The translations under genes and the position numbers were made by a program. A stretch of DNA of 64,000 nt from Sphingobium arseniciresistens. Its GTDB lineage: Bacteria > Pseudomonadota > Alphaproteobacteria > Sphingomonadales > Sphingomonadaceae. The notes under the pieces are model-generated. The model had not been told where the DNA came from. It searched no databases and saw only the letters and a program-made list of their open reading frames with translations. Location: contig JARFNK010000003.1 in assembly GCA_029167225.1 (NCBI GenBank), forward strand, positions 248,001-312,000, written 5' to 3'. Positions within the stretch are counted from its first letter, which is position 1; every line of letters starts with the position of its first letter. Positions 24,970 through 33,663 of this stretch are shown piece by piece.

Positions 24970-25509
24970 TCAGTGTTCCGGCCCCAATGTCGGGTCGAGG
25001 TCGCGCGGGCGGGTGAAACTCACCAAGGTTATGGGCGCGCGTTCAATATCGTCCCAATGATCGGTCGCCGCTTCCAGCACGGCGATGCTGGCGGTGGGGA
25101 ACTTCACTTCCACCGATTCGCGCAGCGGGCTCGTGCCGTCCTCGGGCACCAGGGTCAGGATCAGATCCTCGAACCCCGGATTATGGCCGACCATCAGCGC
25201 GCTGTCGGCGCTGTCGGGAATGTCGCGGATCACATCGGTCAGCGTACCGGCCGAGGCGAGATAGATGCGCCGGTCCCATTGTGGTTCCAGCGACTGGCCA
25301 TAGCCTTCCAGAAAGCCGTCGATCGTATCGATGACGCGCACCGCGGGGGAGGCGACGAGATGATCGAACACCATCTTCTGCGACTTGGCGAACTGGCCCA
25401 TGAGGATGGCCGCGCGCTGGCCACGGCGATTGAGCGGCCGGTCGAAATCGCGCGCCACCGGATCGTCCCAGCCAGATTTTGCATGCCTGAGCAGGGTCAG
25501 CCGCTTCAT
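24970..25509 (-). CDS. sixA: SixA-type phosphohistidine phosphatase
   Basis: A 179-residue member of the histidine phosphatase branch, predicted to remove phosphate from histidine-phosphorylated proteins. The catalytic RHG-type motif is LLRHAKSGWDDP near the N-terminus, SPAVR follows, and the second His is in ALMVGHNPGFEDL. The start overlaps the end of the helicase gene by four bases. Its target, perhaps a phosphotransferase system or a His kinase pathway, is not indicated here. Confidence 0.88.
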   Translation of the reverse strand: MKRLTLLRHAKSGWDDPVARDFDRPLNRRGQRAAILMGQFAKSQKMVFDHLVASPAVRVIDTIDGFLEGYGQSLEPQWDRRIYLASAGTLTDVIRDIPDSADSALMVGHNPGFEDLILTLVPEDGTSPLRESVEVKFPTASIAVLEAATDHWDDIERAPITLVSFTRPRDLDPTLGPEH

Positions 25510-28265
25510 TGTTCCTCCGCCATCGGTCCGGTCGCCGCCCCCGCCTGATGCACGAAAGCGCCGCCCTCGCCAAGGGGCTCGCGCATGGCTTCTGCACTTA
25601 CGGAAATGATGGCTTCGTCCAATGTGACGCGGCGGATCGGCACGCCCTGCGGAAAGGCGCTGAGCAGCCGGCTGGGCATGGCGGCGGAGAGGATGACGAA
25701 GCTGCCCTGGTCGTCGGCGCGGCGGATCAGGCGGCCAAAGGCCTGCGCCATGCGGGCGCGGATCAGCCGGTCGTCATAGGCGCTGCCCCCGCCCGCAAGG
25801 CGCCGCGCGGCATGCAGCACGGTGGGCTTGGGCCAGGGCACGCCCTCCATCACAACCAGCCGCAGCGAATCGCCGGGCACGTCCACGCCGTCGCGCAGCG
25901 CGTCGGTGCCGAGCAGGGACGCGCGCGGATCATCGCGGAAGATGTCGACCAGCGTGCCGGTGTCCATCGGGTCCACATGCTGCGCAAACAGCGGCAGGCC
26001 GGCGCGCGCCAGCCGGTCGGCGATCCGGGCATGGACGGCGCGCAGCCGGCGGATGGCGGTGAACAGGCCGAGCGCGCCGCCGCCCGCCGCCTCGATCAGC
26101 CGGGCATAGGCGCCAGACAGCGCCGCGATATCCCCGCGCTTGATGTCGGTGACGACCAGCACCTGCGCCTGCCCGGCATAGTTGAACGGGCTGTGCGCCT
26201 CGAACCGCGCCGCCGGCCGGGTCAGGTGGCGCGCGCCAGTGCGGGCTTCGGCCGTGTCCCAGTCGCCGCCGCCGCGCAGCGTGGCGGACGTCACGATCAC
26301 GCCATGGGCCGGCTTCATCACCGCCTCGGCGAGCGGGCGGGTCGGGTCCAGCCAGTGGCGGTGCAGGCCGATATCATATTCGCGGCCCTCCACCCGGTCG
26401 ACCGCCATCCAGTCGACGAAGTCCGGGTCGGCCGGGCCGCCGATGCGAGAGAGGAGCGCCAGCCACGCGCTGACCAGATCGCGCCGCCAGCCGAGCGAGG
26501 CAACCGCGCCCTCGATCCGCGCCCGCGCCGCGCCGTCCATCCAGTCCGGCGAATCCTCGATCACCGCTTCCAGCCGGCGGGAGAGGTGGGTGAGCGGGCG
26601 CAGCAATCCGTCCAGTGCCTCGGCGGCGGCCTGCGCCGCATCGACCAGCGGGCCATCGGGTTCGGCCAGCTCGGTTTCCAGGCCATAGCCCGCTTCCGGC
26701 CCGTCCTTGCCGGCTTCGGCGGCGCGCGCGAACACCGTGCCGCGCACGGCGGCGAGCAGCGCCTCGATCGGGCCGAAGGGCTCGCCCGCCTGCACCCGCT
26801 TCATCCAGTCGTCCCCCGGCAGCGCCTCCGCCGCGCGGCGCGCCGCCTCGATCGCACTGCCGCCCTCCGCATCATAGCTCGCGACGTCGGAGAGGCGGGC
26901 GGAGAGGCCCCGGCGGCGCCCGCGTGAGGCGCCTTCGGGGCCGATCACCCAGCGGCGCAGCTCGATCGCTTCCTGCCCCGTGAGCGCCGCGGAGAAGGTC
27001 GAATCGGCGGCGTCGAACAGATGATGCCCCTCGTCGAAGATGATGCGCGTGGTCGGCGCGCCTGAATCGCGCCCGCGCGCGGCGTTCACCATCACCAGCG
27101 CATGGTTGGCGATGACGAGATCCGCGTCCGCCGAGGCCCGCGTCGCGCGCTCGATGAAGCATTTGCGGTAATGCGGGCAGCCGGCATAGATGCACTCGCC
27201 GCGCCGGTCGGTCAGCGCCGTCGATCCGTTGCGGCGGAACAGCGTGGGCAGCCAGCCGGGCAGGTCGCCGCCCACCATGTCGCCATCGCGTGTATAGGCG
27301 GCCCAGCGCGCCGCCAGCTGCGCCAGCACCGCCGCCCGCCCCGAGAAGCCGCCCTGCAGCGCATCCTCAAGGTTGAGCAGGCAGAGATAATTCTCCCGCC
27401 CCTTGCGTACCACCACGCGGCGCGCGCGCGTCGCCGCATCGGGGAAGATGCGCGCTGTCTCGCGGTCGAGCTGGCGCTGCAATGCCTTGGTATAGGTGGA
27501 GATCCACACCGCCCCGCCGGCCTCAGCTGCCCAGAGCGAAGCGGGGGCGAGATAGCCCAGCGTCTTGCCGATGCCGGTGCCGGCTTCGGCGAGCAGCATA
27601 TTGGGTTCGTCACGGGCGCGGCGCGGTACGAAATTCTCGGCGGCGGCACTGGCATAGGCATGCTGTCCGGGCCGTGCTTCGGCGCCTTGCCCGGTCAGTG
27701 CGTTCAGCTGCTGCGCGACCTGCTGCTCGTTCAAGATCACGGTGCGCGGGGCGGGGCGGGGCGCCCCTTCCTCCCATTCCGGGAGGCGGCTGAACAGCCA
27801 GCGCTCCGCCTCGCGCGGTTGCGCGATGCGCGGCATGACCAGCGGCGTCCAGGTCCAGCGCAGGCGATGGAGGCTTTGCAGCGCCGTCCATGCCCCCTCG
27901 CGCTCGCGCCAGGTCGCGCTCCCCAGCCGGTCGAGCAGAACGGTCGCCGCCTGCTGGTACAGCGCCGGAATATCCCCTTCGCGCTCCGGCGCGGGCAGGC
28001 CCAGCGCCTGCGCCAGCCCCTTGGCCGTGGGCACGAGAAATTGCGCTGGGTGGACGAACGCCCACAGCTCCAGCAGGTCGAGGCCGTTAAGGTCGGAATA
28101 GCCCATGCGTTGCCCGGCAAGTGGCGCGTTGAGCATGATGATCGGTGTTTCGGCGGCCCAGGCGACGGCCTGCCCCTTCGCGACGGCACGGGTCTCGGAC
28201 TGGCCGTCGCGCAGCCAGATGCCACCATGGCTGGCGTGGAGCGCGGGCAGGTCTGCAGGGGTCAT
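25506..28265 (-). CDS. DinG/YoaA-type ATP-dependent DNA helicase
   Basis: A large (919-residue) superfamily 2 helicase of the XPD/DinG type. It has Walker A AGTGIGKTLGYL, a Fe-S cluster segment with four cysteines (CLLNLEDAL, then GECIYAGCPHYRKCF), VIANHALV, a DEGHH box as Walker B, and a late motif set including GVDVPGDSLRLVVMEGVPWPKP and FGRLIRR. A 5'-3' polarity is expected from the family. Such helicases resolve R-loops, G-quadruplexes or damaged forks. The ATG at 28265 is chosen over the GTG at 28268. The stop overlaps sixA. Confidence 0.92.
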   Translation of the reverse strand: MTPADLPALHASHGGIWLRDGQSETRAVAKGQAVAWAAETPIIMLNAPLAGQRMGYSDLNGLDLLELWAFVHPAQFLVPTAKGLAQALGLPAPEREGDIPALYQQAATVLLDRLGSATWREREGAWTALQSLHRLRWTWTPLVMPRIAQPREAERWLFSRLPEWEEGAPRPAPRTVILNEQQVAQQLNALTGQGAEARPGQHAYASAAAENFVPRRARDEPNMLLAEAGTGIGKTLGYLAPASLWAAEAGGAVWISTYTKALQRQLDRETARIFPDAATRARRVVVRKGRENYLCLLNLEDALQGGFSGRAAVLAQLAARWAAYTRDGDMVGGDLPGWLPTLFRRNGSTALTDRRGECIYAGCPHYRKCFIERATRASADADLVIANHALVMVNAARGRDSGAPTTRIIFDEGHHLFDAADSTFSAALTGQEAIELRRWVIGPEGASRGRRRGLSARLSDVASYDAEGGSAIEAARRAAEALPGDDWMKRVQAGEPFGPIEALLAAVRGTVFARAAEAGKDGPEAGYGLETELAEPDGPLVDAAQAAAEALDGLLRPLTHLSRRLEAVIEDSPDWMDGAARARIEGAVASLGWRRDLVSAWLALLSRIGGPADPDFVDWMAVDRVEGREYDIGLHRHWLDPTRPLAEAVMKPAHGVIVTSATLRGGGDWDTAEARTGARHLTRPAARFEAHSPFNYAGQAQVLVVTDIKRGDIAALSGAYARLIEAAGGGALGLFTAIRRLRAVHARIADRLARAGLPLFAQHVDPMDTGTLVDIFRDDPRASLLGTDALRDGVDVPGDSLRLVVMEGVPWPKPTVLHAARRLAGGGSAYDDRLIRARMAQAFGRLIRRADDQGSFVILSAAMPSRLLSAFPQGVPIRRVTLDEAIISVSAEAMREPLGEGGAFVHQAGAATGPMAEEQ

Positions 28266-28342
28266 CACCCCACCGTCTTAGGGGCGCGGGAACAAAGGGG
28301 AAACCCTTTTGCGAGGAAATTGCCGTGAGAAGAAGATGCCGT

Positions 28343-28774
28343 TCAGCCGGACCGGCGACCAAAGCCGCGCGGCGTGGCGCTTGCGGAAAGAGCTGGTCGC
28401 GAAATACCGGGATTGCCCATGCCTACGCCGCCCCTGCTTTCACCGATGCCGGTGCCGATGGCCATCCCGGCGCGTGTGGGGGCTGGCCTGCGGACCACGC
28501 GCGCCATTTCCAGTGCGTTCGCCAAAGGGCTGCCTTCGATGCCGAAGGGAAAATAGACGCCCATGCGGTCCACCTCCGCCCAGCGGACGATGCCGAACAC
28601 GTCATGCCCGTCGACGTCGATCTGGAAGCGCGTACCCTCGGGCAGTGCTGCACCCTCGATCTTGGCGCCGAATTCATTGAGGTCGGTGATCGTCGCCGGC
28701 AGCGAATCGAGCACGGTCGTCACCGTGACGGCAATGTCGACATTGGTGCGCTCGCGCCTGCGCTGGGTCTGCAT
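28343..28774 (-). CDS. PilZ-domain protein with a Gly/Arg-rich tail
   Basis: A 143-residue protein whose first 95 residues fit a PilZ domain: basic RRRER near the start as the RxxxR motif, then ITDLNEFGAKIEG, a variant of D-x-S-x-x-G with Asn for Ser, and VRWAEVDRMGVYFPF. A Gly/Arg/Pro-rich, probably disordered tail follows. It likely binds cyclic di-GMP or has lost that ability. The gene is just downstream of the helicase start and on the same strand; a functional link is unlikely. Confidence 0.8.
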   Translation of the reverse strand: MQTQRRRERTNVDIAVTVTTVLDSLPATITDLNEFGAKIEGAALPEGTRFQIDVDGHDVFGIVRWAEVDRMGVYFPFGIEGSPLANALEMARVVRRPAPTRAGMAIGTGIGESRGGVGMGNPGISRPALSASATPRGFGRRSG

Positions 28775-28949
28775 CGGTCCTGTTCCCCCGTCCTTCGTCG
28801 TTTCGATACTGACATGACAGGGTTAACAGAGCGGTAACTGCGTTGCTTTGTGTATCTGATTTTTGTCCGATACCGACAAAAGGCTTAAACAGCAGGCGAT
28901 GTGCCGCTAAGGGCGACCATCTTTCCGACAAGCGACAAGCGATACAGCC

Positions 28950-30548
28950 ATGACCGATACGCCCACCCTGCGCGATGCAGCGCTCGCCTCCAAGGCCTGG
29001 CCCTATGAGGAGGCGCGCAAGCTTCTGAAGCGCTATCCGCAGGCCGCAAATGGCGTGGCGCCGGACAAGGGCCATGTGCTTTTCGAGACCGGCTATGGCC
29101 CATCGGGCCTGCCGCATATCGGCACGTTCAACGAAGTGCTGCGCACCACCATGGTCCGCAACGCCTTCCATGCGCTGTCCGATGTGCCCACCCGCCTGAT
29201 CGCCTTCAGCGACGACATGGACGGCCTGCGCAAGGTGCCCGACAATGTGCCCAATGGCGCGATGCTGGCGGAGCATCTGGGCAAGCCGCTGACGCAGGTG
29301 CCCGATCCCTTCGGGAAATATGAGAGCTTCGCGCATCACAATAATGCGATGCTGCAGGATTTCCTCGACCGCTTCGGCTTCGACTATGAATTCGTGTCCG
29401 CGACCGAGCGCTACAAGGCCGGCGCCTTCGACGACGCGCTGCGCGGCGTGCTGCGCCATTATCAGGACATCATGGACATCATGCTGCCGACGCTCCGCAA
29501 GGAGCGGCAGGCGACCTATTCGCCCGTCCTGCCGATCAGCCCCAAGAGCGGCATCGTGCTGCAGGTGCCGGTCGAGGTAATTGACGCAGAGGCCGGCCTC
29601 GTCCGCTTCGTCGACGAGGGCGAGACCATCGAGCAGTCGATCCTGTCGGGCGGTGCAAAGCTGCAGTGGAAGGTCGACTGGGCGATGCGCTGGGTCGCGC
29701 TGGGCGTGGACTATGAGATGGCGGGCAAGGATCTGATCGATTCGGTCACGCAAAGCTCGCGTATCTGCCGCGCGCTCGGCGGACGACCGCCCGAGGGCTT
29801 CAATTACGAGATGTTCCTCGACGAAAAGGGCGAGAAGATCTCCAAGTCCAAGGGCAATGGCCTGACGCTGGAGCAGTGGCTGACCTATGGTCCTCAGGAG
29901 AGCCTTGCCTTCTACGCCTATCGCGAGCCCAAGAAGGCCAAGCAGCTGCACATGGGCGTCATCCCCCGCGCGGTGGACGAATATTGGCAGTTCCGGGGCA
30001 ATTACGCCGGCCAGGCCGTCGAGCAGAAGCTGGGCAACCCGGTCCACCACATTCATGACGGTGCTCTGCCGGACGGCAAGCTGCCCGTGACCTTTGGGCT
30101 GCTGCTGAACCTTGTCGGCGTGATGGGCGACGCGACCCGCGATCAGGTGTGGGGCTATCTGCGCAACTATGTCGCCGATGCGTCGGCACAGACGCATCCA
30201 GATCTCGACGCGCTGATCGGCCATGCGCTCGCCTATCACCGCGATTTCGTCGCGCCCACGCTCAAGCGCCGCGCGCCGACGGAAAGCGAAGCGGCGGCGC
30301 TGCGCCGGCTGGACGCGGAACTGGCGGCGCTGCCGGCGGACGCCAGCGCGGAGGATATCCAGAATATCGTCTACGCCATCGGCAAGGACGAGACCTTCGG
30401 TTTTGCCGAGCTGCGCGAGTGGTTCAAGGCGCTCTACCAGACGCTGCTCGGTGCCGATCAGGGGCCGCGCATGGGCAGCTTTATCGCGCTTTACGGGGTG
30501 GAGAACAGCCGACGGCTGATCGCAGAAGCATTGGCTGCGGTTGACTGA
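28950..30548 (+). CDS. lysK: Class I lysyl-tRNA synthetase
   Basis: Charges tRNA-Lys with lysine in the cytoplasm. The 532-residue enzyme is of class I (not the usual bacterial class II form), with the HIGH-type motif SGLPHIGTFNE and the KMSKS-type motif KISKSKGNGLTL. Class I LysRS is typical of many alphaproteobacteria. The start MTDTPTLRDAALASKAWPYE is a good family start. It diverges from the PilZ gene at 28774, with 175 bases between them. Confidence 0.96.
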   Translation: MTDTPTLRDAALASKAWPYEEARKLLKRYPQAANGVAPDKGHVLFETGYGPSGLPHIGTFNEVLRTTMVRNAFHALSDVPTRLIAFSDDMDGLRKVPDNVPNGAMLAEHLGKPLTQVPDPFGKYESFAHHNNAMLQDFLDRFGFDYEFVSATERYKAGAFDDALRGVLRHYQDIMDIMLPTLRKERQATYSPVLPISPKSGIVLQVPVEVIDAEAGLVRFVDEGETIEQSILSGGAKLQWKVDWAMRWVALGVDYEMAGKDLIDSVTQSSRICRALGGRPPEGFNYEMFLDEKGEKISKSKGNGLTLEQWLTYGPQESLAFYAYREPKKAKQLHMGVIPRAVDEYWQFRGNYAGQAVEQKLGNPVHHIHDGALPDGKLPVTFGLLLNLVGVMGDATRDQVWGYLRNYVADASAQTHPDLDALIGHALAYHRDFVAPTLKRRAPTESEAAALRRLDAELAALPADASAEDIQNIVYAIGKDETFGFAELREWFKALYQTLLGADQGPRMGSFIALYGVENSRRLIAEALAAVD

Positions 30549-30702
30549 CCGCCACGTTCATCGGCGGGGACGGTGATTGCGCCAATCCGCGCGAAAATTT
30601 CGTCCGAAACCCCGGATATATGGGAACTTGGAGGGCATCGTTGCGTTAGCTTTGATGGTCCATCCCCTTTCGGACTGGTGATTTGCTTTAATAGCAATCA
30701 TC

Positions 30703-30735
30703 GGCCGCGCCGTGTTGGCAACGGCCGGCGCGGCC
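30703..30735. terminator. GC-rich hairpin downstream of lysK
   Basis: GGCCGCGCCG (30703-30712) pairs with CGGCGCGGCC (30726-30735) over 10 bases around a 13-base loop. No T tract follows. It lies between convergent lysK and the first rcnB-type gene and may act as a terminator with the next hairpin. Confidence 0.5.
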
Positions 30736-30753
30736 ACGGGAATAGAAACTTGG

Positions 30754-30786
30754 GCGGCCCCGGAGTGTTCCCTGCTCCGGGGCCGC
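30754..30786. terminator. Strong hairpin terminator between convergent lysK and RcnB-family genes
   Basis: GCGGCCCCGGAG (30754-30765) and CTCCGGGGCCGC (30775-30786) form a perfect 12-base stem with a 9-base loop. The position just beyond the stop of the leftward gene suggests that it ends that transcript, and it may work in both directions. Confidence 0.7.
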
Positions 30787-30816
30787 TTATGGTTCACGCG
30801 ATGTTGTTGAGGTCGC

Positions 30817-31287
30817 TTACCAGAAGAAGCTGCGATAGACCCGAACCACATTGCCGTTGCGCACATTCACCAGCAGCACATCGTCATAGTGACGGATGTA
30901 GCGCAGGTTACGGCCAGGCGCCGGCAGGCGATAACGACCATAGTCGTTCACATAATAGCGCGAGCCATAATATGCCGGGCGAAGCCGGGCGCCTTCATTC
31001 CATGCCTGATAGCGGAAGGGCGCACGCCAGTTGCCACGAGCATAGGTGGTACGGTGGCTCTGGCGATAGTCTCGCCAGTCCTCGCGGCGTTCCTGCCTGG
31101 CCTCGCGCACGTCGCGGCGTTCCTCCCGCACGTCGCGCCTGTTTCCATAGCGCTGCGCATCGCGCAGTTCGCGCTGTTCCTGACGTACCTCGCGATTGTC
31201 GCGCCGCAGTTCCGCCGCCGACTGGGCCATGGCCGCAGCCGGAAAGGCAGTGGCGGCGAGCAGAGCCAGGGTGATGATCTTCCGCAT
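30817..31287 (-). CDS. RcnB-family periplasmic protein
   Basis: A 156-residue exported protein. A signal peptide (MRKIITLALLAATAFPAAAMAQ) precedes an Arg/Glu/Asp-rich low-complexity segment (about 25-80) and a C-terminal RcnB-type domain rich in Tyr and Arg (NLRYIRHYDDVLLVNVRNGNVVRVYRSFFW). RcnB in Escherichia coli affects nickel and cobalt homeostasis; the sphingomonad proteins of this type have no proven role. A larger paralogue lies at 32389-33390 on the same strand. Confidence 0.85.
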   Translation of the reverse strand: MRKIITLALLAATAFPAAAMAQSAAELRRDNREVRQEQRELRDAQRYGNRRDVREERRDVREARQERREDWRDYRQSHRTTYARGNWRAPFRYQAWNEGARLRPAYYGSRYYVNDYGRYRLPAPGRNLRYIRHYDDVLLVNVRNGNVVRVYRSFFW

Positions 31288-31492
31288 ATTCTGTCTCCAA
31301 ATACCAATTGGGGGCCTTGTTGTTCTTGTCGAACGGAACGTCCGTCAGGCTTCCCGTCTCAACAACGCCCTTATGCGGCATTGGTTCTGAACCATTGAGG
31401 AATGATGCAGTCAGCTTGGCGACAGGGTTGTCTTAAAGTGTAACAACCACCGTGAGTTACGGAACTGCGAAGCACGTCCAGACGGCGGAAGG

Positions 31493-32176
31493 TCAGGGCG
31501 TCCAAGGCCGCTCGCGAAACCATTTGGTGACGACATATTTTTGGCCGGCGATTACCGGTCTTGCGGCATGAAGGCTGAACGGGTTGGGCGCGCCATCCCG
31601 GTCGAGATTGTTCCAGGCCAGGATCATGCCTTCGCTGGGTGGCACCATGAAGCCGCTCTGCAGGAAGTGGGTTTCACCGCCTTCCGCCACGCTGTTGAGG
31701 TAGATCATGGCCGTCCAGCAGCGCTGGCCGCCGCTCTTGCGCATCGCCGGCCAGTAGCTGGCAGCGACCGGGAAATAGTCGCAGTGCGGGCGATATTCCT
31801 GGCCGGTTTCGTAGCGCTGGCCCTGCAATGTTTCGCCACTTGCCGGATCGACGCCGAGCATCGCGACGATCCGCGCGGTGATGCCTTCCACCACCGGATC
31901 CCATGGGCTGAGGTTGCAACTGCTGCTGGTGCGATATTCCGCATTGGCGCTGCCCGAAAACAGCGTGGAGGGCGCGGCCCCGTCGTCGATCTGTGCGCGC
32001 AGTACGGCGCATTCCTGCGGCGTGAGGAAGGCGTGGCGTCCATAGATTTCCAGGTTTGGCGCGTCGATGCGGCTGACCATCGGGTTGCTTGCCAGCCTTT
32101 TGCGTACCTGCTCGCCAATGGCCGCGCGATGGAGCGACGCCACGCCGCCATCGTCCTTGTCCTGTATTTCCGTCAT
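31493..32176 (-). CDS. 2-oxoglutarate/Fe(II) oxygenase, prolyl 4-hydroxylase-like
   Basis: A 227-residue enzyme with the double-stranded beta-helix of 2-oxoglutarate oxygenases. Iron ligands appear as His131 and Asp133 in RPHCDYFPV and His203 in SLHAARPV, with Lys213 in GQKYVVTKW likely binding 2-oxoglutarate. The prolyl 4-hydroxylase alpha type is the best match; the target protein is unknown. The ATG at 32176 is preceded by an AGGAAAGG-type site, supporting it over an upstream GTG-type start. It lies between the two RcnB-family genes, on the same strand. Confidence 0.88.
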   Translation of the reverse strand: MTEIQDKDDGGVASLHRAAIGEQVRKRLASNPMVSRIDAPNLEIYGRHAFLTPQECAVLRAQIDDGAAPSTLFSGSANAEYRTSSSCNLSPWDPVVEGITARIVAMLGVDPASGETLQGQRYETGQEYRPHCDYFPVAASYWPAMRKSGGQRCWTAMIYLNSVAEGGETHFLQSGFMVPPSEGMILAWNNLDRDGAPNPFSLHAARPVIAGQKYVVTKWFRERPWTP

Positions 32177-32283
32177 CGCGCCTTTCCTGCCAAAGCCGGG
32201 ATGGTCGGGCAATGGAAAAGCGCCGGTCCGAAGGCGTCGGCCAGCGGAATCGCGCGCTCAAAGTCCGGCTGAGGAGAATCAAA

Positions 32284-32312
32284 GGAACCCGGAACGTTGC
32301 CGCTCCGGGTCC
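32284..32312 (-). terminator. Probable terminator after the large RcnB-family gene
   Basis: ACCCGGA (32287-32293) pairs with TCCGGGT (32304-32310), extended by outer GG/CC with one bulge. Read leftward, the stem is followed by a short TTCCTTT stretch. It lies about 80 bases after the stop at 32389. Confidence 0.6.
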
Positions 32313-32388
32313 AGTGGTTCCTGAAGGCCAGTCCAGGAAGCCGGTATCAAGGGGTGGTTCGGCCCGACATCCCAGCGGACCCGAAAGC

Positions 32389-33390
32389 TCACCAGAAGAA
32401 GTCGCGGATCACATCGACGACATAGCCGTCGCGAATGTCGACCAACAAAGCGTCGTCATAATAGCGGACCCAGCGCAGCGAACCGTAGGCCGGCGGCAGG
32501 CGATACTGCCATGGGTCATCCAGCCAGTAACTGTTCGAATAGAGCAGGCTGTTCAGGTACACGCCGATCGAGAAGGAACGGTAGCCATAGCTCCATCCGC
32601 GCGGGGCATAATAGCGGCCAGGCCGATAGACATTGCCATAGCGCGAGCGATAGCTGCGCCAGTCATAGCGGCGATCGCTGCGCCAGCCATTGTCCCAGCG
32701 TCGCTGATCGGACCAGCGCTGCGCCGAATCGAGGCGGCGGCCATCGCCACGCCAGTCCTGCCGGCTGTCGCGGCGGTCATCCCGGCGATTGTCCTGCCAG
32801 TTCCGGCGATCGTCGTTGCGGCTGTTCTGCCAGTTGCCCCGGTCATCGCGGCGATCATCCCCGCGATTGTCCCGCCAGCCCTGGCGGCCATCCTGCCGCG
32901 CTTCGTCGCGTCGATCCTGCTGTCGCACATCGGGTCGACCTTCCTGGCGGCCGGACTGCCAGCTGGTACGGCTCTCGTCGCGGTCGCCGCGTGCCTCGAT
33001 CGGCCGCTGCGCCTGAGCTTGCTGGTTCCAGCGCGTCTCGCTGCGGCCCTGCCATTGGGCATCGCCGCGCTGCCTGTCCGGGCTGCGCGGCCTATCCGGG
33101 CGAGCAATTGCGTCCGGTCGGGCCTGCATCTGTGGCTGGGGCTGGATTTGCGCCTGGGATTGCCCGCGGTTGTCGCCGCGCTCCGCCCGCTGCGCATTCC
33201 ATTGCTCGCGCATGCTCTGGCGCTGCTGGCCGCCATCGGGCCGCTGCCCGCGTGTCTCTCCGCCACGGTCCTGCCGGCCATTGCCGCCGCCATCATTGCC
33301 GCGTTCCCAGCGCTGGGCCTGCGCGGCGGGTGCCACGGCACCGATTGCCGTTGCCGCCAGCAGACCCGCGATCACGATTTTCCTCATCAT
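32389..33390 (-). CDS. RcnB-family protein with a long Gln/Arg/Asp-rich repeat region
   Basis: A 333-residue exported protein. After a signal peptide (MMRKIVIAGLLAATAIGAVAPAAQAQ) comes a long low-complexity section (about 28-215) made mostly of Arg, Gln, Asp, Asn and Gly, with repeats such as DDRRDDRG and DDRRNWQDNRRDDRR, then a C-terminal RcnB domain ending VRYYDDALLVDIRDGYVVDVIRDFFW. It is more than twice the size of its neighbour (30817-31287) but shares the tail, so one is probably a paralogue of the other. Metal or envelope-stress function is only inferred from the family. Confidence 0.82.
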   Translation of the reverse strand: MMRKIVIAGLLAATAIGAVAPAAQAQRWERGNDGGGNGRQDRGGETRGQRPDGGQQRQSMREQWNAQRAERGDNRGQSQAQIQPQPQMQARPDAIARPDRPRSPDRQRGDAQWQGRSETRWNQQAQAQRPIEARGDRDESRTSWQSGRQEGRPDVRQQDRRDEARQDGRQGWRDNRGDDRRDDRGNWQNSRNDDRRNWQDNRRDDRRDSRQDWRGDGRRLDSAQRWSDQRRWDNGWRSDRRYDWRSYRSRYGNVYRPGRYYAPRGWSYGYRSFSIGVYLNSLLYSNSYWLDDPWQYRLPPAYGSLRWVRYYDDALLVDIRDGYVVDVIRDFFW

Positions 33391-33663
33391 CGTCTGCGTC
33401 CTTGAGGGGCCGGTCTGGCCCTTTGTGTCACCGTATTGCAGCCACGGCCATGAGCCGATCCTGAACTCGGCTGACAGCATTCCGAAAGAAAGGGCAGGAC
33501 GGCGCATGATGATCGCCGACGTCCTAAAAAGATGTGCCCGTCTTTTCAGATAATTGGGGTTTCACTCCTTCCAACGACGCTGCGCCACCGTCTGTCGCGC
33601 AATTGTCATATTTCTCATGGGTGGCAGCTTGCGCATGGGCACCGCAGACGTAACGACAGGGGA

